Positions 25,698 to 33,886 of a stretch of 64,000 bases of DNA are shown here, piece by piece (positions within the stretch are counted from its first letter, which is position 1; each line of letters opens with the position of its first letter). This DNA comes from Rhodococcus koreensis (GTDB taxonomy: Bacteria; Actinomycetota; Actinomycetes; Mycobacteriales; Mycobacteriaceae): positions 6,820,001-6,884,000 of the forward strand of contig NZ_FNSV01000005.1 of assembly GCF_900105905.1 (NCBI RefSeq), read 5' to 3'. The position numbers and the translations under genes were made by a program. The notes beneath the pieces were generated by a model. That model was not told where the DNA came from, made no database searches, and saw nothing but the letters and a program-made list of their open reading frames with translations.

Positions 25698-26495
25698 ATG
25701 TCCGTATCGGACAACGGGGTTCGGGACACCGCACCCGAGTCGATTCCGCACGGCGAATTCGACGGAAAGCGCGTCCTGGTGACCGGAGGCTCACGCGGCA
25801 TCGGGGCCGCAATCTCCCACCATCTGCGCGAACGCGGCGCCCGAGTGGCGACCGTGGCCCGTTCGCTGCCCGCACAGAACCCATTGCTTCCGGACCTGAT
25901 CACCGGTGACCTCACGCGGCCCGACGAGGCCGAGCGCGTGGCACACGCAGTGCTGGATCGGCTGGGCGGCATCGACATCGTCGTCCACTCGGCCGGCGCC
26001 GCGACATTGTCGGACGGCGGAGTTCTCGCGATGGGGGAGCACGACTGGGACGTCGCTCTGGAGACGAACCTCATGGCGGCGGTCCGAATCGACCGAGAGC
26101 TCGTTCCCGCGATGAAGGGCCAGGGATCCGGTGCGGTCGTCCACATCAGCTCCATCCAACGGAGATTCGCCCTCGGCGCCTCAGTTCCCTACGCGACGAG
26201 CAAAGCGGCGCTGACCGCGTACAGCAAGGCGCTCGCCGTCGAGGTGGCACCGTTCGGAGTTCGGGTCAACAGCATCGCCCCGGGAATCGTGGAGACGGAG
26301 ATGTCGCAGGATTTCGCGAACTCTCTGGATGAGGGGAAGGCGGAGTTGATGGGCCTCTTCGGCGGTGTTCCCCTGGGTGACGTGGCCACGACCGCTGAAG
26401 TGGCCGAGCTGGTCGGCTTTCTGGTGTCCGACCGGTGCCCCTCCGTGATCGGCGCCGAGTACGCAATCGACGGTGGATCGATGCGTAGCGTATGA
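25698..26495 (+). CDS. short-chain dehydrogenase/reductase (SDR), third of three
   Basis: 265 residues: TGGSRGIGA loop with Arg following the second strand (VARSLPA, so NADP(H) is plausible), HSAG, catalytic Ser in VHISSIQR, YATSK (YxxxK), and VNSIAPGIVETEM. ATG preceded by ATGGAGTAAAC. Last gene of the left-hand aromatic operon, followed by a strong terminator. Confidence 0.88.
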   Translation: MSVSDNGVRDTAPESIPHGEFDGKRVLVTGGSRGIGAAISHHLRERGARVATVARSLPAQNPLLPDLITGDLTRPDEAERVAHAVLDRLGGIDIVVHSAGAATLSDGGVLAMGEHDWDVALETNLMAAVRIDRELVPAMKGQGSGAVVHISSIQRRFALGASVPYATSKAALTAYSKALAVEVAPFGVRVNSIAPGIVETEMSQDFANSLDEGKAELMGLFGGVPLGDVATTAEVAELVGFLVSDRCPSVIGAEYAIDGGSMRSV

Positions 26496-26539
26496 CGGAG
26501 TCGAGTGAAGTGCGGGTTGTTCCGGGGGCGTAGTCCGCG

Positions 26540-26580
26540 TCGGCGGCGGATCAACGGACTGACTGTTGATCCGCCGCCGA
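26540..26580. terminator. strong hairpin ending the aromatic operon
   Basis: Perfect 16-bp arms, TCGGCGGCGGATCAAC (26540-26555) and GTTGATCCGCCGCCGA (26565-26580), with a nine-base loop, 45 bp after the SDR stop. The best intrinsic-terminator candidate in the island. Confidence 0.75.
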
Positions 26581-26613
26581 ACTCGGTTCTCCGGATCGAA
26601 AATCGGCGTGACC

Positions 26614-26664
26614 TTGACCGAGCCTGGTCCGAGAATCTAATCTTCCCTACTAGAACGTACTAGT
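26614..26664 (+). promoter_or_regulatory. promoter of the TetR gene with a near-palindromic operator at +1
   Basis: TTGACC (26614-26619), 16-bp spacer, TCTAAT (26636-26641); a start near 26648 is expected. Immediately there lies ACTAGAACGTACTAGT (26649-26664), a 16-bp sequence that is palindromic except at one symmetric pair. Its position over the transcription start fits autorepression by the TetR protein encoded next. Confidence 0.55.
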
Positions 26665-26750
26665 CGTGAGTGGCGTACTTCGTTGGAGATACCGATGTTC
26701 CTGCTGGGCAGTGAAACTGCATGTGTGGCAACGACCGGGTGTGTGCTCTG

Positions 26751-27323
26751 ATGGGCGCTCCGCGAGGATACGACGAAGACCGTGCACTCGAGGGGGCTCT
26801 TCGTCTGTTCTGGCTCCGTGGATACGAAGGGTCGTCCCTGGCCGGACTCCTCTGTGCGACCGGATTGAACCGGGCCAGCTTCTATCGCGTCTTCGACAGC
26901 AAGGAAGATCTGTTCGCGCGCGCGGTCGCACGCTACCAGCAGAAGTATCTGTCCTTTCGTGACGATGCGTTGGCCGAGCCCACTCCGCGGAGAATCGTCG
27001 AGAAGCTGCTCTACGGTTTGGCCGAGCTGCACACGGATTTGAACACGCCTCCAGGGTGCCTCGAAACCAATTCCGCACTTTCGTGCGTGGAGTCGAACGA
27101 TGTTCGGCTCGAACTGATTCGAAGCCGCGACCAGACCCGGGCTTCGCTCGAAGCGCGATTCGCCGCGACAATGCGCCGTGAGCCGCTGCCTCGCGGCATG
27201 ACGCCGGCTAAGGCTGCTTTGTTCGTCTCGACCGTCGTTCAGGGAATGGCAGTGCAGGCGAAGCATGGCACGAGCAGGGGCGAGCTGCGCGACCTCGTCG
27301 ATTCGATCGTCGCCTCGTGGTGA
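26751..27323 (+). CDS. TetR-family transcriptional regulator
   Basis: 190 residues. The N-terminal HTH (about 8-55: ALEGALRLFWLRGYEGSSLA, GLNRASFYRVFDSKEDLF) is of the AcrR type opening with M-x-x-PRGYDEDRAL; the helical ligand domain contains PPGCLETNSAL, often seen in the YcdC/NemR-like group. The ATG at 26751 is chosen by alignment to family starts; an ATG at 26721 is also possible. It lies between the aromatic operon and the glycoside hydrolase/ABC operon and could regulate either. Confidence 0.85.
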   Translation: MGAPRGYDEDRALEGALRLFWLRGYEGSSLAGLLCATGLNRASFYRVFDSKEDLFARAVARYQQKYLSFRDDALAEPTPRRIVEKLLYGLAELHTDLNTPPGCLETNSALSCVESNDVRLELIRSRDQTRASLEARFAATMRREPLPRGMTPAKAALFVSTVVQGMAVQAKHGTSRGELRDLVDSIVASW

Positions 27324-27753
27324 CGTGCGGATCATCCGTCCGTAGGTGAAATTTCCGGCTGTCGAGCAGATTTCGGCCCAGTAAAGCTGCAACTATTCGT
27401 GCCGAGTGAAATGCGGAATTCACGTGTGTTCAGACGTAGAACGGCGATTCTGATCACCGATTCTGAACAGGCCTTCTGAATACGAATTCTGAATATCGCG
27501 TCTGATCGGCGAATTATTCTATTTATGCAGGTAGGGTCCCATATTGGATGGCTTCGATCCTGCCTTCCGGGGAATTCTTCGCGCATCCCCCTTCGGCCGT
27601 TGACAATTCATCTGTGACGTAGCACTCTTGCACGCATCGCAATGTGTTGGGGATCACCCAACTTTCCCAGTGCGGACCTCACCGAGAGTAATTGTCTCGG
27701 GTAATTCTGCGCCTCGTCGAGGCCGGACATCGGATCACCAGAAAAGGAACAAT
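27324..27753 (+). promoter_or_regulatory. 430-bp AT-rich leader region of the glycoside hydrolase/ABC operon
   Basis: No gene supported. It holds the 13-bp iteron array (27446-27510, listed separately). A good -35, TTGACA at 27600-27605, is followed 17 bp later only by a weak -10 (CACTCT, 27623-27628). A ribosome binding site AAAAGGAAC lies before the ATG at 27754. The region is clearly richer in A+T than its surroundings, as expected of a regulated promoter in such a genome. Confidence 0.55.
27446..27510 (+). repeat. five tandem 13-bp iterons with core TTCTGA
   Basis: TTCTGA starts at 27448, 27461, 27474 and 27487, exactly 13 bp apart, and GTCTGA follows at 27500 in the same phase. The flanking bases of each 13-mer vary (for example GATTCTGATCACC, GATTCTGAACAGG), so the core is what is conserved. 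A degenerate sixth unit may precede at 27433. Likely a cooperative protein-binding array controlling the downstream operon. Confidence 0.8.
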
Positions 27754-28926
27754 ATGAGTGCACGTGCGCCCAGGCGTCTCGACCCGTGGGGCGGGACCCC
27801 CGAGGTTACTTCGAGGGCTACAGGCTTCTTCAGGGTAGAGAGGATCGACGGCCGATGGTGGTTCATCGACCCGGCGGGAAACGGATTCCTCTCGGCAGGT
27901 GTCAATCACGCGGAGGACACAGACCTCAAGCACCATTACAACGCGCATATCTGGCGGGAGAAGTACGGCGACCGCGAGACCTGGATCCGAGAAGGCGTCG
28001 TCCGCGATCTGAGGGACTGGGGCTTCAACACTCTCGGCTGGACACAGCAGTGGGTCAGTGGTGGTGGGGAGCTGATCACGGACTGGAACAAGACCTTCGA
28101 CTTGCAGCACTCACAGGGTTTCAGCAGTGCTGACTACGAGATCGCGGGCATGCCCTTCGTTCAGAACCTGCGGGTCGCGCAGATCGAGGATTGGAACGGC
28201 AACCCGATCCATCCGGACGTTTTCTCGTCTGATTGGGAAGACTTCGTCGAGTATCAAGCGCGCCAGGTCTGCTTCGACCAGGCCGGCAACGAGAAGTTGC
28301 TCGGATACTTCCTCGTAGACATCCCGGCGTGGCTGCCCCACGCGTCCGGAAGCGACTTTCCCTCGGTGCAGGGGCTGAGTCCCCGGGAGCGCGACGAACG
28401 GCTGTACGAGATTGCGCACAAGTACTACGAGACGGTGACCCGTCACATCAAAGCGCAGGATCCGAATCACCTGATCCTGGGGGACAGATACAACGGAAAC
28501 AAGGGTATTCCGCAGCCGGTTCTCGACGCCGCGCGGCCGTTCATCGATGTTCTGTCGATCCAGTACTTCACGGATGAGCGCCAAGACCACGAAGTGATGC
28601 GCAACGATCTCGCGAAGTGGTCCGCCGGGATCGACAAGCCCGTCCTCATCGCCGACATCGGCAACTGTGCCCCCACCGTGCTGAACCCGGACCGCACTGC
28701 ACTGCAGGATCACGCTGCGCGTGGTGACGACTACGTCCAGAGCATTGGCCGCGTCCTCGGTGAGCCGTGGTTGGTTGGTTGGCACTGGTGCGGCTACATC
28801 GAGAACGACGCCCGCGGTTGGGGACTGAAAGATCACGAGGACGAGCCGTACGGGGACCTCGTCGACCCGGTCCGCGCGTTCAACGGCGCAATCTACGATG
28901 TCGCGGCAAGGATGTCCGATGCCTAG
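27754..28926 (+). CDS. agarase-like glycoside hydrolase (GH-A clan type barrel)
   Basis: 390 residues. The N-terminal pattern FFRVERIDGRWWFIDPAGNG, then FLSAGVNHAED and LRDWGFNTLGW, is that of proteins annotated as beta-agarase-like TIM-barrel hydrolases. No signal peptide, so it acts in the cytoplasm on an imported glycoside. The strand-4 position where GH-A enzymes usually show Asn-Glu-Pro reads LGYFLVDIPAW, so the acid/base residue is not obvious. ATG at 27754 with AAAAGGAAC upstream. First gene of an operon with a sugar ABC transporter (overlaps the binding-protein start), consistent with hydrolysing the imported compound; exact substrate unknown. Confidence 0.65.
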   Translation: MSARAPRRLDPWGGTPEVTSRATGFFRVERIDGRWWFIDPAGNGFLSAGVNHAEDTDLKHHYNAHIWREKYGDRETWIREGVVRDLRDWGFNTLGWTQQWVSGGGELITDWNKTFDLQHSQGFSSADYEIAGMPFVQNLRVAQIEDWNGNPIHPDVFSSDWEDFVEYQARQVCFDQAGNEKLLGYFLVDIPAWLPHASGSDFPSVQGLSPRERDERLYEIAHKYYETVTRHIKAQDPNHLILGDRYNGNKGIPQPVLDAARPFIDVLSIQYFTDERQDHEVMRNDLAKWSAGIDKPVLIADIGNCAPTVLNPDRTALQDHAARGDDYVQSIGRVLGEPWLVGWHWCGYIENDARGWGLKDHEDEPYGDLVDPVRAFNGAIYDVAARMSDA

Positions 28927-30226
28927 GGTTTCCGACGAGCAGAAGCTCATCAACGCAGCGAATGGGCTCAGGGATCCTCTTGCCCGCCGATCGTTTCTGA
29001 AGCTCGCGACGTTGGCAGGCGCCGGCATAGCGGCTGCTCCGCTTCTCGCGGCCTGCAATCGAGAGTCAGCCGCCGCGAGTGGCACAATCCAGTCGGCGAC
29101 TGGTATCGACCTTCAGACCGGGCGCATCTCGCAACAAATCTGCGGTCTCACGAACGACTACTGGAACAGCTGGAACGCCGGATACGAGGCGGCCACGAAG
29201 GCGTTGCAGTGCAACGCCCGCCAGTTCTACCACGACAACGATCCGGCGAAGCAGGTCGGGCAATTGCAGACCGTGAAGGCGACCGGTAGCCGGATGCTGA
29301 TCGGGGCACCCGCGACTGCCGGGATCGTTCCCGCGATGGCCCGGACCATCCAAGAGAATCAGACCTATTGGGTGCCGTCGTGGGAACTCCAGCCGTGGTT
29401 GACGCCGATCGACGTGGGGGACTACTTGGTCACTCACGTCACGCCGCCGTCGGAGAAGATCGCGTACGAGGTGGCGACCGAGCTGTTTCGGCAGATCGGG
29501 AACACGGGAAAAGTGGTTCACATCGCCGGTCTGAGAGGCTCGACGCCCGATCTCTACCGGAGTGCGGGGCTGGCTCGCGCTCTCGCGGAGAACCCTGGAA
29601 TCGAACTCGTCGGCGGCCTGTTCGGAGAGTGGGATCGCGAGAAGTCGCGATCCGTGATGCTGAACATGGTCACTGCGTATCCGGACATGGTCGCGGTGTT
29701 CGCGCAGAGTGACGCGCAGGCCAACGGCGTCCTCAGTGTCCTCGAGGAGCGAAACATGCGGCACGTCAAAGTCTCCGGCATCGACGGAAACAAGGAGAAC
29801 CTGCAGAAGATCATGACCGGGCCCAACATGGCGGTCACGCACATGTCGGTGCCGCCACATCTGGCCGCCTACTCGGCGGTGGCGGCCTTCGATGCGCTCA
29901 ACGGATGGAAGCCCACCCTGCCAGAGCGGATGATGTATCAGGAATCGACCCTGATCACCCGCGAGAACGCGGAAGACGCGTACGACAAGGTCTACCGAGG
30001 CGGACTGCCCTATGACGTCGCGAAGATGAGTCGCACCCTGAATCCGAGCGACTGGGATCCCCAGAACTTGATGATTCCCATCGATCCCGAACTGCACTGG
30101 CGCGGTCTCGACAAGGCCGGCCGTTCCCTCAACGGAGCGTACTCGGAGCCGGGCTTCAACACCGAGTTCCGTCGAGTGGCAGCGGACTACGCGGATCGCT
30201 ACCGGTCCGGCCCGTTCAAGTCCTGA
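28919..30226 (+). CDS. periplasmic-type sugar-binding lipoprotein with Tat signal
   Basis: 435 residues. Twin-arginine motif ARRSFLKLATLAG and lipobox LLAAC near residue 50 indicate Tat export and lipid anchoring. The body follows the type 1 (ribose/LacI-like) binding-protein fold: GRISQQICGLTNDYWNSWNA at the ligand site and DMVAVFAQSDAQANGVL in the second lobe. ATG at 28919 overlaps the hydrolase stop; GGCAAGG serves as ribosome binding site. Partner of the following ATPase and permease. Confidence 0.88.
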   Translation: MPRVSDEQKLINAANGLRDPLARRSFLKLATLAGAGIAAAPLLAACNRESAAASGTIQSATGIDLQTGRISQQICGLTNDYWNSWNAGYEAATKALQCNARQFYHDNDPAKQVGQLQTVKATGSRMLIGAPATAGIVPAMARTIQENQTYWVPSWELQPWLTPIDVGDYLVTHVTPPSEKIAYEVATELFRQIGNTGKVVHIAGLRGSTPDLYRSAGLARALAENPGIELVGGLFGEWDREKSRSVMLNMVTAYPDMVAVFAQSDAQANGVLSVLEERNMRHVKVSGIDGNKENLQKIMTGPNMAVTHMSVPPHLAAYSAVAAFDALNGWKPTLPERMMYQESTLITRENAEDAYDKVYRGGLPYDVAKMSRTLNPSDWDPQNLMIPIDPELHWRGLDKAGRSLNGAYSEPGFNTEFRRVAADYADRYRSGPFKS

Positions 30227-30235
30227 GGAGGAACC

Positions 30236-31804
30236 GTGGAAATCAATCTCAGTCAGACCCTTTCCGATTCGCTCGATCCGGCTGTTGAGGCTCTCGCTCT
30301 CGAGATGACCGGAATCACCAAGAGGTACGGCTCGTTCACGGCAGTCGATGGAGTCGACCTCAGTGTCCGTCCCAACACAGTTCTGGGCCTCGTCGGCGAG
30401 AACGGCGCCGGTAAGTCGACGATTCTGTCGATCATCAACGGAACGAATCGGCCCGACAGCGGCACGATGGAGATCGCAGGCTCGGTTGTGGGCTACGGGC
30501 ATCCCCTCGAAGCCGCCGAGCACGGCGTGGCGACAGTGTTCCAAGAGCAAGGTCTCATCCCGTCGCTACCGGTGTACGAAAACATGTTCCTCGGCCGGGA
30601 GAAGCGATTCATCCACCACGGAATTCTGCGTCGCCGTTCGATGATCGCCGAGGCCGCGAAGGTGCTTCGGGATCTCGGCGTGGACATCGATCCCACTCAG
30701 GCTACCCAGAACCTGTCGTTCGGCCAGAGGCAGCTGGTGGAGATCGGCAAGGCCTTCGCGACGACGGCTGCGCACGATGCGCACCCGATCATCCTCCTGG
30801 ACGAGCCGACCAGCGCTCTGTCGGCTGTAGAAACAGAACTCCTCTTCGACAACGTGCGGAGATGGCGAGATCGCGCGACCTTCGTGCTGGTGTCGCATCG
30901 GCTCTCAGACCTTCAGGCGCTCTGCGATGACGTCGCGGTGCTTCGGGACGGTTCGCTGATCGCTCAACTGCCGATCGCCGACACCACGGACGACCAGTTG
31001 CACGAGTTGATGGTCGGGCGCAAACGAGATGTCGAGTACTACAAGGAGGCCGACCAACGCGACACCCTCGGTCCTGTGGTTCTCGACGTTGCTGGTCTGT
31101 CCAGTGCGGGACGATTCCGGGAGGTGAACTTCCAGCTTCGCCAGGGGGAGATCGTGGGATTGGCCGGTGTGCTCGGCTCCGGGAAATCCGATCTCGCACG
31201 TGCCGTGGCGGGTATCCAGAAAACAGACCAGGGGTCCATCGAGATCGCAGGTGCGCCCCTACGAAACGGCTCGATCTCCCACGCGATCAGGCAGGGAATC
31301 CAGTACGTTCCGGCAGAGCGGACAGCCGAAGGCGTCATTCTCTCGCACAGCGTCGAAAAGAATCTGACACTCACGTTGCTCGACAAGCTCACCTACCGCA
31401 GCACCTCGATCCTGAACCTGCGGGGAGGTCGCGCGATGACACAGCGCTGGATCGCGAGGCTGCGAATCAAGGCACCGGGCCCGGATGCGCCGATCGGGCG
31501 GCTGTCCGGGGGTAACCAGCAAAAGGTGGTGTTCGCTCGATGTCTCGAACGCGAGCCCTCCATCCTCGTGCTCGACGACCCCTGTCGCGGGCTGGATGTC
31601 GGCGCCAAAGAAGAGCTGTACGAACTGGTCCGCTCGTTTGCGGAATCAGGTGGAAGCGTAATCCTCGTGTCGGACAACCTGCCCGAGATCATCGGGCTGT
31701 CGAACACGATTCTGGTAATGCGATCGGGTGCAATCACTGCGTCGCTGAAGAGCCCGGCGAGCGCAAAGCCCGACGAGCGAGATATCGTCAAGGAGATGGT
31801 CTGA
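30236..31804 (+). CDS. ribose-type ABC transporter ATPase (two NBDs, RbsA/MglA family)
   Basis: 522 residues with two nucleotide-binding domains. The first has Walker A GENGAGKST, signature LSFGQRQ and Walker B IILLDEPTSAL. The second has the family's degenerate Walker A GVLGSGKSD, signature LSGGNQQKV and LVLDDPCRGLDVGAK. Energises import of a sugar or sugar-like ligand. The GTG at 30236 has GAGGAACC upstream, 9 bp after the binding protein. Confidence 0.93.
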   Translation: MEINLSQTLSDSLDPAVEALALEMTGITKRYGSFTAVDGVDLSVRPNTVLGLVGENGAGKSTILSIINGTNRPDSGTMEIAGSVVGYGHPLEAAEHGVATVFQEQGLIPSLPVYENMFLGREKRFIHHGILRRRSMIAEAAKVLRDLGVDIDPTQATQNLSFGQRQLVEIGKAFATTAAHDAHPIILLDEPTSALSAVETELLFDNVRRWRDRATFVLVSHRLSDLQALCDDVAVLRDGSLIAQLPIADTTDDQLHELMVGRKRDVEYYKEADQRDTLGPVVLDVAGLSSAGRFREVNFQLRQGEIVGLAGVLGSGKSDLARAVAGIQKTDQGSIEIAGAPLRNGSISHAIRQGIQYVPAERTAEGVILSHSVEKNLTLTLLDKLTYRSTSILNLRGGRAMTQRWIARLRIKAPGPDAPIGRLSGGNQQKVVFARCLEREPSILVLDDPCRGLDVGAKEELYELVRSFAESGGSVILVSDNLPEIIGLSNTILVMRSGAITASLKSPASAKPDERDIVKEMV

Positions 31805-31806
31805 TC

Positions 31807-32790
31807 ATGACAAACGCGACTCTCGAACGAACCACCCTCGACATATCGGAAACACTGCGAAAAAACAGTACGCTCGTATACCCGTTCGTCTCGGTGTTTG
31901 CGATCATCGCGTACTTCACGATCACCAGCCCTCAGTTCCTGACATTCGACAACGCGACGAACATCGGACGGCAGGCCGCGGTCCTCCTTCTCGTCGCATT
32001 GGCTGGAACGGTTGTCATCCTGATCGGATCGATCGATCTGTCGGTCGGGGCGAACGTGACGCTGTCAGGGCTCGTGACCGCGGCAGCGGTCGATCGGGTC
32101 GGGCTCCTGGGCGCCATCGTCGTGGGTGTCCTGGCAGGTGCCGCAATCGGATTCACCAACGGCGTCATCTACACGGGACTGAAGGTGCCCTCGTTCCTCG
32201 TCACACTCGGAACCATGTCGGTATGTGCCGGAGTTGCCGGCCACCTGTCCGGGGGCAGTGCGATCGTCTACTCCAGCACGGCCCTTCCCGGCTTCGTCAA
32301 TTCGAAATCGGTCCTCGGGATACCCAACGTGATTTTCATCGTGCTTGCTGTGGCGGCCCTCCTGACCGCCGTGTCGTTCCGAACCAAGTTCGGGCGGTAT
32401 CTCTATGCGATCGGGGGCGGCGAACCGGTCGCCGTACTGTCCGGAATCAACCTGCGCAGGTACAAAGTTCTCGCGTTCGTGCTCGGCGGTGCGTTGTGTG
32501 GATTGGGTGGGGTCATCCTCACCGGCCAAGTCCAAGCCGGCTCGCCCAGCGCCGGTGACGCGCTCCTGCTGGATTCGATCGCCGCGGTCGTCATGGGCGG
32601 GACAGCCCTCTCCGGGGGACTGGGAGGAGCGCACCGGACGGTACTGGGCGTCGTCGTCATCGCCCTGTTGTCGAACGGCATGGACCTCACCGGGGTGAAC
32701 AACTTCACCCAGGAGATCGTGAAGGGGCTCGTAGTGGTCGCGTCGGTCGCATTGACGATCGACAGAAGCCGATACAGCTTCATCAAATAG
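31807..32790 (+). CDS. ribose-type ABC transporter permease (RbsC family)
   Basis: 327 residues with eight to ten hydrophobic segments and BPD_transp_2 features: GTVVILIGSIDLSVGANVTL (conserved DLSVG), GVPSF-like VPSFLVTLGTMSV, and the coupling-helix region GGNPxAA-like GGGEPVAVLSGINLRRYK. Forms the membrane channel with the preceding ATPase. ATG begins 2 bp after the ATPase stop. Confidence 0.92.
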   Translation: MTNATLERTTLDISETLRKNSTLVYPFVSVFAIIAYFTITSPQFLTFDNATNIGRQAAVLLLVALAGTVVILIGSIDLSVGANVTLSGLVTAAAVDRVGLLGAIVVGVLAGAAIGFTNGVIYTGLKVPSFLVTLGTMSVCAGVAGHLSGGSAIVYSSTALPGFVNSKSVLGIPNVIFIVLAVAALLTAVSFRTKFGRYLYAIGGGEPVAVLSGINLRRYKVLAFVLGGALCGLGGVILTGQVQAGSPSAGDALLLDSIAAVVMGGTALSGGLGGAHRTVLGVVVIALLSNGMDLTGVNNFTQEIVKGLVVVASVALTIDRSRYSFIK

Positions 32791-32855
32791 CGGGATCTCC
32801 CGACTGCCGCATGCTCATGCCCTACATCCTCGACACATGGAGGTAATACGCTGTC

Positions 32856-33884
32856 ATGTCCGACAATGCCACCCCATCGACACGGTTCGGAACCGCGACC
32901 CCGCCCTATGCGGTGCCGAGGCGCAGCAAAACGAGTATCCAGAAGCATGATCTGAAGCACGGCCTCGTCCCCGTCGCGGAGGGAGTGCGACTGCACTACG
33001 TCGTCGCGGGCGAGGGCGAACCCGTCCTGCTCATACCGGGCTGGCCGCAAAGCTGGTACGCGTGGCGCTTCATCATTCCCCTCCTCGTGGAGGCCGGGCG
33101 CCGCGTCTACGCCATCGACCCGCGCGGATTTGGCGACAGCGATATGCCCAGTGAGGGATATGGTTTGGACAACGTTGCCGAGGACGTACACGTCTTCATC
33201 GAGCAACTCGGGCTCGCCGGTCCCGATGGCCTCGACATCGTCAGCCACGACACGGGGAGTTGGATCGCGCACGCGCACGCCGCAGCCTATCCGGAGGACG
33301 TCCGAACTCTGGTTCTCTCGGACGCTCATATTCCCTGGGTGTCACCGCTGCCCGAGCGCGGCTATCCGGACGACAGTCTGAATGCCCGCCAGTGGCACTT
33401 CTACTTCAACCGAGTCGAAGGATTGTCGGAGGCACTCATTCACGGCCGGGAAAGAGAGTTCCTCAGCTGGTTCTTCGGCCCGTCCAAGCTCGCGCGCACC
33501 TGGGTCATCGATGCGGAAGCATTCGAAGAGTACCTACGGGTCTTCTCCAAACCGGGGGCGGTCCGGGCAGGTCTGAACTATTACCGCGAGGTGTTCAGCC
33601 CACGCGGTCGCGCGGCGAGCGAGGCGCGCAAACAGAAGCGGCTCGACATGCCCATCCTGACTCTCGGCGGGTCCTACGCCGACGCGGACAACCTCTTCCA
33701 CACGATGCGTCAGTTCAGTACCGACGTCCGCGACCGCGTCTTCGAGGGAATCGGACATCACCTGCCGGAGGAGTGTCCTGAAGAGATGGCCGCGGAGATC
33801 ATCGACTTCTGGGCGGCTCCGCCGCCCGTGCGCCTTTCTGGTTGTTCCAGCAACCAGAACGGCGCACGAGCCCGGAGGGCCTAG
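32856..33884 (+). CDS. alpha/beta hydrolase (epoxide hydrolase type) whose C-terminus is encoded by the repeat element
   Basis: 342 residues: PGWPQSWYAW oxyanion motif, Asp nucleophile D132 in DIVSHDTGSW, and catalytic His in FEGIGHHLPEECP. The natural domain ends near DFWAA. The remaining ~23 residues (PPPVRLSGCSSNQNG...) are translated from repeat copy 3, and the stop TAG (33882-33884) lies in its last bases. The element therefore probably replaced the original 3' end. GGAGG lies 12 bases before the ATG, rather far. Last island gene, after the ABC operon. Confidence 0.82.
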   Translation: MSDNATPSTRFGTATPPYAVPRRSKTSIQKHDLKHGLVPVAEGVRLHYVVAGEGEPVLLIPGWPQSWYAWRFIIPLLVEAGRRVYAIDPRGFGDSDMPSEGYGLDNVAEDVHVFIEQLGLAGPDGLDIVSHDTGSWIAHAHAAAYPEDVRTLVLSDAHIPWVSPLPERGYPDDSLNARQWHFYFNRVEGLSEALIHGREREFLSWFFGPSKLARTWVIDAEAFEEYLRVFSKPGAVRAGLNYYREVFSPRGRAASEARKQKRLDMPILTLGGSYADADNLFHTMRQFSTDVRDRVFEGIGHHLPEECPEEMAAEIIDFWAAPPPVRLSGCSSNQNGARARRA

Positions 33885-33886
33885 AG
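33823..33886. repeat. palindromic repeat element, copy 3 (right flank of the catabolic island)
   Basis: 64 bp differing from copy 2 at one position, in the second arm (AGAACGG for AGAAAGG). Arms 33827-33844 and 33851-33868, loop TTCCAG. The preceding mini-hairpin is GGCGG-ctc-CGCC (33813-33823), with different bases but the same pairing as in copy 2. The element ends in CTAG, which supplies stop codons to genes on both strands. Confidence 0.9.

Noticed and set aside
27446..27510. The 13-bp iterons as a CRISPR array or plasmid origin
   Set aside because: Unit length is far too short for CRISPR and there are no spacers of constant length or cas genes. There is no replication initiator gene nearby, and the array lies in an operon promoter region.
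27332..27586. An 84-codon minus-strand open frame
   Set aside because: It lies across the iteron array, lacks a start signal and has no homology that I recognise.
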